Below are positions 1-7,310 of a stretch of 7,458 bases of DNA, piece by piece. The position numbers and the translations under genes were made by a program. A model generated the notes under the pieces. That model worked only from the letters and a program-made list of their open reading frames with translations, made no database searches and had not been told where the DNA came from. Source of the stretch: an uncultured Prevotella sp. (GTDB lineage Bacteria; Bacteroidota; Bacteroidia; Bacteroidales; Bacteroidaceae). The DNA is taken from assembly GCA_945827565.1 (NCBI GenBank), contig CALZNR010000056.1, forward strand, positions 1 to 7,458, given 5' to 3'. Position 1 is the first letter of the stretch, and each line of letters begins with the position of its first letter.

Positions 1-42
1 GGCAGAATACCGCCAAATGGGGCATTGCAACAGGAAAATAAA

Positions 43-77
43 AAAAACACATCGGCCTCTAAAAAAGTGTGGTTTTT
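43..77 (+). terminator. weak terminator-like hairpin upstream of lplA
   Basis: CACA (48-51) can pair with TGTG (68-71), and the outer A-tract (43-47) with TTTTT (73-77), leaving G72 bulged and a 16-base loop. The fold is AT-rich and not very stable. It may end an upstream transcription unit that lies mostly outside the window. No convincing upstream gene end is seen: short open stretches reach stop codons at 39-41 and 100-102, but neither has recognisable sequence. Confidence 0.25.
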
Positions 78-110
78 ATGGCAAACTTACATAAATATTT
101 AATATATTTG
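77..110 (+). promoter_or_regulatory. candidate Bacteroidetes-type promoter for the lplA-gcv operon
   Basis: TATATTTG at 103-110 exactly fits the TAnnTTTG -7 element used by the primary sigma factor of Bacteroidetes. The -33 element is poor: the nearest candidate is TATG at 77-80, with a 22-base spacer, instead of the usual TTTG about 19-21 bases away. Transcription would begin a few bases after 110 and give a leader of roughly 60 bases before the lplA start at 179. No other equally good -7 match was found in the spacers, which fits a single main promoter for all six genes. Confidence 0.45.
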
Positions 111-178
111 CAAAAACAACGGCAAAAGCGGGGCAGCCACCTGCACCGAATGCCATCAGAACCACGTAAAGAGGTAAT

Positions 179-1165
179 ATGAAATACATCGCCCTTCCGC
201 CGATTGGAGTCCAGCGCCTGTCCTTCTACCTTGCCATGGAGGAATATGTGGCGCGCCATCTGCAAGAAGAGGGCGATTGTTTTTTTATGTGGCAGGTGGA
301 GCCCAGCGTTATCTTTGGGCGCAACCAGCTGATAGAAAACGAGGTGAACATGGACTACTGCCGTGCCCACCACATACAGACCTACCGCAGAAAGAGTGGC
401 GGAGGCTGTGTCTATGCAGACATGAGCAACATCATGTTCTCCTACATCACCCACGATGAGAATGTGAACTTCACCTTCAACCGCTACATCAATATGGTGG
501 TGCTGGTGTTGCAGCAACTGGGTGTCAACGCTTCTACCAGTGGCAGAAACGATGTGATGATAGGAAATCGCAAGGTGTCGGGCAATGCCTTCTATCATAT
601 TCCAGGCAGAAGCATCGTACACGGCACCATGCTCTACGACACCAACATGCAAAACATGGTGGGTGCTATCACCCCCACTGGCGAGAAACTGCTGAGCAAG
701 GGTATCAGTAGCGTGCGCCAGCGCATTGCCTTGCTCAAAGACTATATTCCCCAATCCTTGGAAGAGTTTAAAACCTTTGTGCGCCAACGCCTGTGTCAAG
801 ACGAACGCCTGCTTGACCTGCACGATGTGGAAAGCATCAGGGAGATAGAAAAGGAGTATCTCTCCGACGAATTTATCTATGGCAACAACCCACGCTACTC
901 GATAGTCAGAAGGCAGCATATAAATAATGTGGGCGAGATAGAGGTGCGCATGGAGATAAAGAACAACATCATCAAAGCCGCCAACATCATGGGCGACTAC
1001 TTCGTGGTGGGCGATACCGACAGGGGAATTCTGCTGCCGCTGCGCGGATGCGAACTGACACACAGCGCACTGACACAAGCCCTGCCCGAAAGGATGGACC
1101 ACTATATTATGAATCTTCAGAAAGAGAATTTCATCCAGTTGCTCCTTCAAGACAACACTGCCTGA
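179..1165 (+). CDS. lplA: lipoate-protein ligase A
   Basis: This is a cytoplasmic ligase that activates free lipoate with ATP and transfers it to the lipoyl-domain lysine of acceptor proteins; here the obvious acceptor is GcvH, two genes downstream. The 328-residue product has the LplA/BPL catalytic fold: the RRKSGGGCVYAD lipoate/ATP-binding loop at 70-81, the GNRKVSGNAF segment at 129-138 with the likely catalytic Lys132, and HGTMLYDTN at 148-156. Residues from about 240 to the end, beginning near YGNNP, fit the C-terminal accessory domain of two-domain bacterial ligases, so it should not need a separate partner. The start at 179 gives the expected N-terminus (MKYIALP); AAAGAGG at 168-174 is a weak ribosome-binding match. 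It leads the operon and is separated from gcvT by 96 bases. Octanoate use cannot be excluded from sequence. Confidence 0.93.
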   Translation: MKYIALPPIGVQRLSFYLAMEEYVARHLQEEGDCFFMWQVEPSVIFGRNQLIENEVNMDYCRAHHIQTYRRKSGGGCVYADMSNIMFSYITHDENVNFTFNRYINMVVLVLQQLGVNASTSGRNDVMIGNRKVSGNAFYHIPGRSIVHGTMLYDTNMQNMVGAITPTGEKLLSKGISSVRQRIALLKDYIPQSLEEFKTFVRQRLCQDERLLDLHDVESIREIEKEYLSDEFIYGNNPRYSIVRRQHINNVGEIEVRMEIKNNIIKAANIMGDYFVVGDTDRGILLPLRGCELTHSALTQALPERMDHYIMNLQKENFIQLLLQDNTA

Positions 1166-1261
1166 TGTGGGCATTGCCTGCAATGGCAGAGACTTTCCAA
1201 AGCCTATGTTGCATCACACAACGCATTGAAATATACTGAACTACCTAAATTTAAACACAAT
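1166..1261 (+). other. lplA-gcvT spacer
   Basis: This 96-base spacer holds a small hairpin, CATTG (1172-1176) with CAATG (1181-1185), without a following T-tract, so it is not a convincing terminator. I see no glycine riboswitch core. TAAATTTA at 1246-1253 resembles a -7 element but would start transcription almost on the gcvT start codon. The simplest reading is read-through from lplA into gcvT. Confidence 0.4.
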
Positions 1262-2341
1262 ATGGAAAACAAAAAAACTTGCTTGTACGACAAGCATGTA
1301 GCCTTGGGGGCACTCATCAGTCCGTTTGGCGGTTTTGATATGCCCATTCAATACAGCGATATCAAAGACGAGCATCTGGCAGTGCGCCAGCATTGCGGCG
1401 TGTTCGATGTGTCACACATGGGCGAGGTGACGGTGAAGGGACCCGATGCCGAACGCTATGTTAACCACATATTTACCAACGACGTGCGCAACATGCCCAT
1501 AGGAAAGATTCTCTATGGCATGATGCTCTATGAGAACGGGGGCACCGTGGACGACCTGCTGGTGTATAAGATGGGCGAAAACGACTTCTTTATCGTCATC
1601 AACGCTGCCAACATAGACAAAGACTGGCAGTGGATGACACAACACGCCGACGGCTACGACATAGAGATGCACAACTGCTCTGACCATTACGGACAACTGG
1701 CGGTACAGGGACCAGAGGCAGAAAGCGTGATGCAAGAGGTGTTGCAGCTGCCATGCGCCGAACTGACCTTCTACACTGTGAAGACCATTGGCAACCTGAT
1801 TGTGAGCCGCACAGGATATACTGGTGAAGACGGTTTTGAGATCTATGGTGCACACGACGACATACGCCGGTTCTGGGACCTGCTGATGGATTGCGGCAGA
1901 TGCAAGCCCTGCGGACTGGGTTGCCGCGACACCCTGCGCTTTGAGGTGGGCCTACCCCTCTATGGCGATGAACTGTCGGCAGACATCTCGCCCATCATGG
2001 CAGGACTTGGTTTCTTCTGCAAACTGGACAAGCCCGAATTCATTGGAAAAGAGGCTCTGGTGTTACAGAAAGAGCAGGGAGTGAACAAGAAACTGGTGGG
2101 CATAGAACTGGCAGACAAGGCAATACCCCGCCACGGCTATCCTGTGCTGAAGGATGGTGTGCAGGTGGGAGAAGTGACCACAGGCTACCACACCATCTCT
2201 ACCGACAAGAGTGTGTGCATGGCATTGGTCAACAGTGCCTGCAGTGCCTTGGGCACCAACCTGAGCATACAGATACGCAAGAAAGTGTTTGAAGGAGTGG
2301 TGGTGAAAAAGAAATTCTACGAAAAACATTATAAAAAATAA
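1262..2341 (+). CDS. gcvT: glycine cleavage system T-protein (aminomethyltransferase)
   Basis: GcvT takes the aminomethyl group from the lipoyl arm of GcvH, transfers the carbon to tetrahydrofolate to make 5,10-methylene-THF, and releases ammonia. The 359-residue product is normal in length. Family landmarks include [11 protein letters not shown] (46-56), [11 protein letters not shown] (93-103) with the folate-site Asp region, [14 protein letters not shown] (182-195), and [18 protein letters not shown] (221-238). I chose ATG at 1262 ([10 protein letters not shown]). The reading frame stays open upstream to a TTG at 1226, but the extra 12 residues are not family-like. The C-terminal part reads [12 protein letters not shown] where many GcvTs have a TSGTFSP-type stretch; as I recall this resembles Bacteroidales versions. 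gcvH follows after 6 bases, so the two are surely cotranscribed. Confidence 0.95.
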   Translation: MENKKTCLYDKHVALGALISPFGGFDMPIQYSDIKDEHLAVRQHCGVFDVSHMGEVTVKGPDAERYVNHIFTNDVRNMPIGKILYGMMLYENGGTVDDLLVYKMGENDFFIVINAANIDKDWQWMTQHADGYDIEMHNCSDHYGQLAVQGPEAESVMQEVLQLPCAELTFYTVKTIGNLIVSRTGYTGEDGFEIYGAHDDIRRFWDLLMDCGRCKPCGLGCRDTLRFEVGLPLYGDELSADISPIMAGLGFFCKLDKPEFIGKEALVLQKEQGVNKKLVGIELADKAIPRHGYPVLKDGVQVGEVTTGYHTISTDKSVCMALVNSACSALGTNLSIQIRKKVFEGVVVKKKFYEKHYKK

Positions 2342-2347
2342 AACATT

Positions 2348-2731
2348 ATGGCAAAAGTTTTGGAAGGACTCTATTACTCAGAGTCACACGAATACGTGAG
2401 AGTGGAGGGCGAATACGGCTATATCGGCATTACCGACTATGCACAGCATGCGCTGGGCAACGTGGTTTACGTGGATATGCCCGAGGTGGATGACGAGGTG
2501 GAAGCTGGCGAACAGTTTGGTGCAGTGGAGAGCGTAAAGGCTGCCAGCGACCTGTTCTCGCCCGTGAGCGGCACCGTGGTAGAGGTGAACGAGGCACTGG
2601 AAGACGCCCCCGAGCTCATCAACCAAGATGCCTTTGAAAACTGGATTATCAAAGTGCAACTGACCGACGCCACCGAACTGGACAATCTGATGGATGCTGC
2701 TGCCTACAAGGCACTGACCGAGAACGCATAA
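2348..2731 (+). CDS. gcvH: glycine cleavage system H-protein (lipoyl carrier)
   Basis: GcvH is the small soluble shuttle whose lipoyl-lysine carries the aminomethyl intermediate between P-, T- and L-proteins. The 127-residue product has the usual length and the full lipoyl fold: the N-terminal YSESHEYVRVEG, the ITDYAQHALGNVVYVDMPE stretch (28-46), and the lipoylation site ESVKAASDLFSP at 61-72, with Lys64 as the modified residue. The C-terminal ELINQDAFENWIIKV segment is also typical. It begins 6 bases after gcvT and ends 25 bases before gcvPA. It has no clear Shine-Dalgarno sequence. It is the only visible substrate in this window for the ligase encoded by lplA. Confidence 0.97.
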   Translation: MAKVLEGLYYSESHEYVRVEGEYGYIGITDYAQHALGNVVYVDMPEVDDEVEAGEQFGAVESVKAASDLFSPVSGTVVEVNEALEDAPELINQDAFENWIIKVQLTDATELDNLMDAAAYKALTENA

Positions 2732-2756
2732 CCACCCCATCGCATAAGCACGGATT

Positions 2757-4094
2757 ATGTACAAGTACTTTCCACACACAGAGGAGGAGGTGCAGCAGAT
2801 GCTTCAGAGAATAGGCATCTCCTCTACAGACGACCTCTACGCTGAGATACCCGAGAGCATACGCTTCAAGGGGGAATACGAGCTGCCTCTGTCGATGAGC
2901 GAACAGGAGATACGCTCCACCTTTCAGCGCATGGCACAGCAAAACACGGTGCTCACATGCTTTGGAGGCGCCGGTGTTTACGACCACTATACTCCTGCCG
3001 CCATCCCGTCTATCATCAGCCGGTCGGAGTTTCTCACTTCCTATACACCCTATCAGGCAGAAATCTCACAGGGCACCCTGCACTACATCTTTGAATACCA
3101 ATCGATGATGGCAGAACTCACAGGCATGGACATCTCTAATGCGTCGCTCTACGATGGCGCCACTGCCACCGCAGAGGCTGCCATGATGGCGGTGGCTGCG
3201 GGAAAGAAATGCAACAAGGTGCTGGTTTCATCTACCATCGACCCCAAAGTGCTTGAGGTGGTGCGCACCTATGCTCACTTCCATGGTATGGAGATAGAAC
3301 TGATTGCAGCGGTGGATGGTGCCACCGACAAGGCAGATATGGAACGCCAGCTGGCACAGGGGGGCGTGGCTGGCGTGATAGTGCAGCAGCCCAACTACTA
3401 CGGCATCGTGGAAGATTATGGCGGCTATGCCGATGCTGCACACGCCCATAAGGCCCTGCTGATAATGAACAGCATAGCAGCCGACCTGGCTGTGCTCAAA
3501 ACTCCGGGCGAATGGGGTGCCGACATTGCAGTGGGCGATGCACAGAGCCTGGGCATCCCCATGGCTTTCGGCGGACCGTATGTGGGCTACATGTGCTGCA
3601 CGGAAAAGTTGATGCGCAAAATGCCCGGACGTATCGTTGGCATGACACACGACAGCGAAGGACAGCGCGCCTTTGTACTCACCCTGCAGGCACGCGAACA
3701 GCATATCCGCCGACAGAAAGCCACGTCGAATATCTGTTCCAACCAGTCGCTCATGGCCCTGTTTGTCACCATCTATATGTCGCTCATGGGGCGCAAGGGC
3801 ATGCAAGAGGCTGCCCAACAGTCATATGCCGGCGCACACTATCTGCAAGAGCAACTGCTGGCCACAGGACTGTTCACAGCCACCTATCCCCAGCGCGCCT
3901 TCTTCAATGAGTTCTGTGTAGATTTCCAAGGCAATCTCGACGGCTTGCTGGAACATCTCACCCGCCACGGCATCTTTGGTGGCGTAAAGGTGGCCGACCA
4001 CACACTGATGATGGCTGTCACCGAGAAACGCACCAAGCAGGAAGCTGACCAACTGGTAGCACTCGTCAAAGAGTATGGCACACTGCAACACTGA
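2757..4094 (+). CDS. gcvPA: glycine dehydrogenase (decarboxylating) subunit 1
   Basis: This is the N-terminal half of the P-protein, as a separate 445-residue subunit, which is normal for GcvPA. It pairs with GcvPB to decarboxylate glycine. Recognisable segments are FGGAGVYDHYTPAAIPSII near residue 70-87, the YDGATATAEA loop at 132-141, the GDAQSLGIPMAFGGPYVGYM region around 260-280, and the hallmark LQAREQHIRRQKATSNIC at 310-327. It has the class-V aminotransferase-like fold but lacks the PLP-binding HK motif, which is carried by GcvPB, as expected for the split enzyme. The ATG at 2757 gives the usual GcvPA start (MYKYFPHTEEE). A 64-base spacer containing a hairpin separates it from gcvPB. 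Confidence 0.96.
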   Translation: MYKYFPHTEEEVQQMLQRIGISSTDDLYAEIPESIRFKGEYELPLSMSEQEIRSTFQRMAQQNTVLTCFGGAGVYDHYTPAAIPSIISRSEFLTSYTPYQAEISQGTLHYIFEYQSMMAELTGMDISNASLYDGATATAEAAMMAVAAGKKCNKVLVSSTIDPKVLEVVRTYAHFHGMEIELIAAVDGATDKADMERQLAQGGVAGVIVQQPNYYGIVEDYGGYADAAHAHKALLIMNSIAADLAVLKTPGEWGADIAVGDAQSLGIPMAFGGPYVGYMCCTEKLMRKMPGRIVGMTHDSEGQRAFVLTLQAREQHIRRQKATSNICSNQSLMALFVTIYMSLMGRKGMQEAAQQSYAGAHYLQEQLLATGLFTATYPQRAFFNEFCVDFQGNLDGLLEHLTRHGIFGGVKVADHTLMMAVTEKRTKQEADQLVALVKEYGTLQH

Positions 4095-4111
4095 ACAGAG
4101 GGAACAGTGGC

Positions 4112-4134
4112 GGGTTCGATAGAGCCCATCTTTT
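4112..4134 (+). promoter_or_regulatory. intercistronic hairpin with short T-run between gcvPA and gcvPB
   Basis: GGGTTC (4112-4117) pairs with GAGCCC (4122-4127) around a GATA tetraloop, giving a six-pair stem with one G-U pair, and TTTT follows at 4131-4134. This resembles a short intrinsic terminator or an mRNA-stabilising hairpin. Full termination here would be odd because gcvPB is needed in equal amount with gcvPA, so a partial terminator or a 3'-end protecting structure is more likely. No function is proven. Confidence 0.4.
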
Positions 4135-4158
4135 AGAAATCCACCAAAGCATTATCTT

Positions 4159-5553
4159 ATGAACAACAAACTATACGGGAAACTGATTTTTGAACTTTCC
4201 CATCCCGGGCGCAAAGGCTACTCACTGCCACGCCATGAGTTTGGCAACTACGACATACCCAAGGAGTGGCGCAGGGAGAAAGAGGTCGCACTGCCCGAAT
4301 GTGATGAACTGACTGTGGTGCGCCACTACACCAACCAGAGTGCCAACAACTTTGGAGTGAACAACGGCTTCTACCCCCTGGGCAGCTGCACCATGAAATA
4401 CAATCCCTGCATCAACGAGGAGATTGCCTCCATGCCTGCCTTTTCAGCACTGCACCCACTGCAGCCCGAACACACCACACGCGGAGCACAAGAGGTGTGC
4501 CACATGCTGGAGCAGTCGCTATGCGCCATCACCGGACTGGCAGCCTTCACGCTGAAACCCTTTGCTGGAGCTCACGGCGAGCTGACAGGACTGATGGTGA
4601 TACGTGCCTATCACGAAAAGCGGGGCGACACCAAGCGAACCAAGGTCATCGTGCCCGATTCTGCCCATGGCACCAATCCCGCCTCAGCCGCGGTATGCGG
4701 ACTGGATATCGTTGAGGTGAAGAGCTTGGCAGATGGCACTGTGGATGTGGCTCATCTCAAGGAACTGCTCAATGAAGAGGTGGCTGCCATGATGATGACC
4801 AACCCCAACACACTGGGACTCTTTGAGCGCAGCATCCCCGAAATAGCAGAGATGGTGCACCAATGCGGCGCACTGATGTACTACGATGGCGCCAACCTCA
4901 ACCCTATGCTGGGCGCCTGTCGCCCCGGCGATATGGGCTTTGACGTGATGCACATCAACCTGCACAAGACCTTCTCTACCCCTCACGGTGGAGGCGGACC
5001 GGGAGCAGGACCGGTGGGAGTGCGCAAAGGACTGGAAGACTGTCTGCCCTGCGTAAGCCCCTATCATGGCAACTTTGCCGTTGAGATGCGCGCACTGGCA
5101 TATATCCTGTCGCTGGGCAGAGACCAGCTCAAGTTGGTGGGCCCGCTTGCCACTCTCAATGCCAACTATATAAAGGAGTGCCTGAAGGATGTTTACGAAC
5201 TACCTATCGACACGCTATGCAAGCACGAGTTTGTGTTTGACGGTCTGAAAGACAAGAGTACCGAAGTGACCACCATGGACGTGGCAAAGCGCTTGCTTGA
5301 CTATGGTTATCACGCACCCACCATCTATTTCCCCCTGCTGTTCCATCAGTCGCTGATGATAGAGCCTACGGAAAACGAGAGCAAGGAAACGCTTGACGAC
5401 TTCATACAGGTGATGCGCACCATTGCCCACGAGGCTGCCACCACACCCGAGGTGGTAAAAGGTGCACCACACCACACTCCCATCAAGAGGGTGGATGATG
5501 TAGAGGCTGCCAAGCACCCCATACTCACCTACAAGGCCATGCAGGCACAATAA
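4159..5553 (+). CDS. gcvPB: glycine dehydrogenase (decarboxylating) subunit 2, PLP-binding
   Basis: This is the C-terminal half of the P-protein. It carries pyridoxal phosphate, binds glycine as an aldimine and, with GcvPA, releases CO2 and loads the aminomethyl group on lipoyl-GcvH. The 464-residue product shows SAHGTNPAS (168-176), YYDGANLNP (241-249) with Asp243 as the likely PLP pyridine-nitrogen ligand, and [20 protein letters not shown] from 266, where Lys270 is the expected PLP Schiff-base lysine followed by the glycine-rich loop. [17 protein letters not shown] near the C-terminus is also characteristic. The length is slightly short of, but within, the family range. The ATG at 4159 gives the typical [17 protein letters not shown]-terminus. 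lpdA follows after 56 bases. Confidence 0.96.
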   Translation: MNNKLYGKLIFELSHPGRKGYSLPRHEFGNYDIPKEWRREKEVALPECDELTVVRHYTNQSANNFGVNNGFYPLGSCTMKYNPCINEEIASMPAFSALHPLQPEHTTRGAQEVCHMLEQSLCAITGLAAFTLKPFAGAHGELTGLMVIRAYHEKRGDTKRTKVIVPDSAHGTNPASAAVCGLDIVEVKSLADGTVDVAHLKELLNEEVAAMMMTNPNTLGLFERSIPEIAEMVHQCGALMYYDGANLNPMLGACRPGDMGFDVMHINLHKTFSTPHGGGGPGAGPVGVRKGLEDCLPCVSPYHGNFAVEMRALAYILSLGRDQLKLVGPLATLNANYIKECLKDVYELPIDTLCKHEFVFDGLKDKSTEVTTMDVAKRLLDYGYHAPTIYFPLLFHQSLMIEPTENESKETLDDFIQVMRTIAHEAATTPEVVKGAPHHTPIKRVDDVEAAKHPILTYKAMQAQ

Positions 5554-5609
5554 ACTCCCTGCACATCTCTCGGGACAACAAACATTGAAACCCTGTTTTT
5601 CTTCCTGTT

Positions 5610-6977
5610 ATGAGCAACGCAACAGACTTGATTATCATAGGCGGTGGACCTGGCGGCTATCATGCCGCCATCCACGCCGCCAAAGCCGGAATGAAGGTAG
5701 CACTGATTGAGCAAGCCCATCTTGGCGGCACCTGTCTCAACGTGGGATGTATCCCCACCAAAACACTCGCCCACACCGCAGAGCTGATGCACCACATGCA
5801 GCAGAGCAGTAAGGTGGGCATTGAGTGTGCTTCACCCACCGTGAACCTGCAACAGGTGATGGCACACAAAAATGAGGTGATAGAGCAACTGCGTGAGGGT
5901 ATTGCCTCGCTGATGGCAGCATCCAAGGTAGAGGTGATTCAGGGTGAGGTGCACTTTGCCGACGACCACACCGTAGAGGTCAACGGCAATACCATCACCG
6001 CCCCCTTCATCATCATTGCCACAGGCTCTGTGCCCAAGATGCTGCCTTTGGAGCAAGCCGACGCACAGATGCTCATCGACTCCACCGATATTCTTTCCAT
6101 CACCACCCTGCCCCAGCATCTGTGCATCGTGGGTGCCGGAGTGATAGGAATGGAACTGGCGTGCATCTTCCACAGTTTCGGTTGTCAGGTCACTGTGATA
6201 GAGTATCTCAAGGAGTGCTTACCTGCACTGGACAGCGATATAGCCAAACGCCTACGCAAAGTACTGGAGAAAAGAGGCATACAGTTTGTGATGCAGGCCG
6301 CTGTGAAAAGCGTGACCAACGGCAGTGTTATCTACGAGCGCAAAGGCAAGGAAGAACTATTGACTGCCGACAAGGTGCTTATGGCTGTAGGAAGAGCCGC
6401 CAACACGGCACCCCTGCACCTGGAGCACACCAGCATAACTCACAGCAACAAGGGCATTGCCACCAACGATTACATGCAGACCAATGTGGAGGGTGTATAT
6501 GCCATTGGCGATGTGAATGGCAGACAAATGCTGGCACACGCTGCATCGGCACAGGCAGAGGTGGCAGTGCACCATATTCTCACCAAGTGGCAGCATACAG
6601 AGACATCCACCTCATCAGCACCTCTGTTGGAGGTGATGCCGGCTGCCATCTTCACCTATCCCGAAGCGGCCTGTGTGGGATTGACAGAAGAGAGTTGCAA
6701 GGCAGCAGGCATAGACCACGGCTGTTGCAAAGCCTTCCACCGAGCCAATGGCAAGGCCCTATCAATGAACGAGACAGAGGGAATGGTGAAGATTATCTAC
6801 AACAAGACTACTGGTGAACTGCTGGGATGCCATGCCTTTGGTGCACACAGTGCCGATATGGTACAAGAGGTGGCTGCACTGATATGTCGGCACACCACCG
6901 TCAGCGAACTGGCAAGCATCATCCACATCCACCCCACCATCGGAGAAATGGTACAGGATGCTGCCAAGTCATCCTAA
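5610..6977 (+). CDS. lpdA: dihydrolipoyl dehydrogenase (L-protein / E3)
   Basis: This flavoprotein reoxidises dihydrolipoyl-GcvH and reduces NAD+, closing the glycine cleavage cycle. The 455-residue product has the pyridine nucleotide-disulfide oxidoreductase order: FAD Rossmann motif GGGPGGYHAA (11-20), redox-active disulfide GGTCLNVGCIPTK (39-51) with Cys42 and Cys47, ATGS (137-140), NAD-binding GAGVIGMELA (175-184), the FAD-contacting AIGDVNG (298-304), and a C-terminal dimerisation domain ending in HIHPTIGE, where His441 and Glu446 form the catalytic dyad. It is a little shorter than many E3 proteins but complete. Its operon position suggests a glycine-cleavage-dedicated E3, though it could also serve other lipoyl complexes if the genome has any. 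The ATG at 5610 is preceded by a pyrimidine-rich stretch without a Shine-Dalgarno sequence. Confidence 0.96.
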   Translation: MSNATDLIIIGGGPGGYHAAIHAAKAGMKVALIEQAHLGGTCLNVGCIPTKTLAHTAELMHHMQQSSKVGIECASPTVNLQQVMAHKNEVIEQLREGIASLMAASKVEVIQGEVHFADDHTVEVNGNTITAPFIIIATGSVPKMLPLEQADAQMLIDSTDILSITTLPQHLCIVGAGVIGMELACIFHSFGCQVTVIEYLKECLPALDSDIAKRLRKVLEKRGIQFVMQAAVKSVTNGSVIYERKGKEELLTADKVLMAVGRAANTAPLHLEHTSITHSNKGIATNDYMQTNVEGVYAIGDVNGRQMLAHAASAQAEVAVHHILTKWQHTETSTSSAPLLEVMPAAIFTYPEAACVGLTEESCKAAGIDHGCCKAFHRANGKALSMNETEGMVKIIYNKTTGELLGCHAFGAHSADMVQEVAALICRHTTVSELASIIHIHPTIGEMVQDAAKSS

Positions 6978-7004
6978 CCATCCCGGCAATCAAGGTATTT
7001 GCAC

Positions 7005-7041
7005 AAGGAAAGAAGTTACAAACTGCTTTCCTTCTCTTTTT
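7005..7041 (+). terminator. intrinsic terminator of the lplA-gcv-lpdA operon
   Basis: AAGGAAAG (7005-7012) is perfectly complementary to CTTTCCTT (7026-7033). Inside it, AGTT (7014-7017) pairs with AACT (7021-7024) across an A/G mismatch, leaving an ACA loop. The stem is followed by CTC and then TTTTT (7037-7041). It lies 27 bases after the lpdA stop codon, the expected place for the end of the operon. Confidence 0.75.
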
Positions 7042-7071
7042 GGTTTGCCAAACGGTATTGTGGGCATAGAT

Positions 7072-7101
7072 AAAAAATGCTCCCATCCTCACCTGAGCAC
7101 T
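7072..7101 (-). terminator. minus-strand intrinsic terminator, convergent with the operon
   Basis: Read on the minus strand, AGTGCTC pairs with GAGCATT (plus positions 7095-7101 and 7076-7082; one G-U pair) around a 12-base loop, and runs directly into six T's (plus A-tract 7072-7077). On the plus strand it lacks a T-tract, so it would stop only leftward transcription. This implies a minus-strand transcript coming from the region right of 7101, where only a 39-codon ORF is visible before the contig ends. Confidence 0.5.
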
Positions 7102-7143
7102 GTTGAGAGATTTGGTGAGTTCTATTGTTCGTTTGCTCCTTGA

Positions 7144-7157
7144 TTAAACCCAAATCG
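7144..7157 (+). repeat. 14-base direct repeat, copy 1
   Basis: TTAAACCCAAATCG here is identical to 7311-7324. This copy forms the left end of the palindromic element, and the other straddles its right end, so the sequence occurs both inverted and direct around the element. Confidence 0.7.
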
Positions 7158-7167
7158 GCCATTAGCT

Positions 7168-7287
7168 TTATGATGATAACAACTTCTGTTTTTGAGAAGA
7201 TGTGTTCTCGTTTTGAGGGCGCAATGGGGCTCCATTGTAACCGAGAAACGGGAAGACAGATGCCAAAAAGAAAGTTCGTTTGCGCAT
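7168..7287 (-). CDS. possible 39-residue small ORF inside the palindromic element
   Basis: On the minus strand an ATG at 7287 opens a 39-codon frame ending with TAA at 7168-7170. The predicted peptide starts MRKRTFFLASVFPFLGYNG, a basic start followed by a hydrophobic stretch like a short signal or membrane segment, and ends in a polar, Gln/Ser-rich tail. A minus-strand terminator lies downstream at 7072-7101. However, it sits wholly inside a palindromic repeat, its upstream region shows no clear promoter, and it matches no family I can name. It may well be a chance frame carried along with the repeat. Confidence 0.2.
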   Translation of the reverse strand: MRKRTFFLASVFPFLGYNGAPLRPQNENTSSQKQKLLSS

Positions 7288-7310
7288 AACGGCCTAATGA
7301 CCGTTTTGGG

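Noticed and set aside
1..102. Open 33-codon stretch from the window edge in frame 1
   Set aside because: The translated residues match nothing recognisable, another frame stops at 39-41, and the promoter element follows immediately, so it cannot be called a gene end.
59..1183. A 374-codon minus-strand open frame covering lplA, longer than lplA itself
   Set aside because: It lies antisense to a gene with clear LplA motifs, is rich in His/Val/Leu runs typical of reverse-frame translation, and has no recognisable domains.
1246..1253. TAAATTTA as an internal promoter -7 element for gcvT
   Set aside because: It lacks the final G and a good -33 element, and the transcript would start within a few bases of the start codon.
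1226..1261. Upstream TTG start for gcvT, adding 12 residues
   Set aside because: The extra residues are not family-like, and ATG 1262 gives a normal-length GcvT with the expected N-terminus.
1166..1261. Possible glycine riboswitch before gcvT
   Set aside because: The spacer is only 96 bases, and I could not find the conserved aptamer core or paired stems; the same holds for the lplA leader.
6122..6817. A 231-codon plus-strand frame inside lpdA
   Set aside because: It is out of frame with intact lpdA, which carries all E3 motifs across the same bases; its Cys/Arg/Gln-rich composition looks like a shifted shadow.
6958..7143. Small plus-strand ORFs running from lpdA into the 3' region
   Set aside because: They overlap the lpdA 3' end out of frame and read through the operon terminator, with no start signals or domains.
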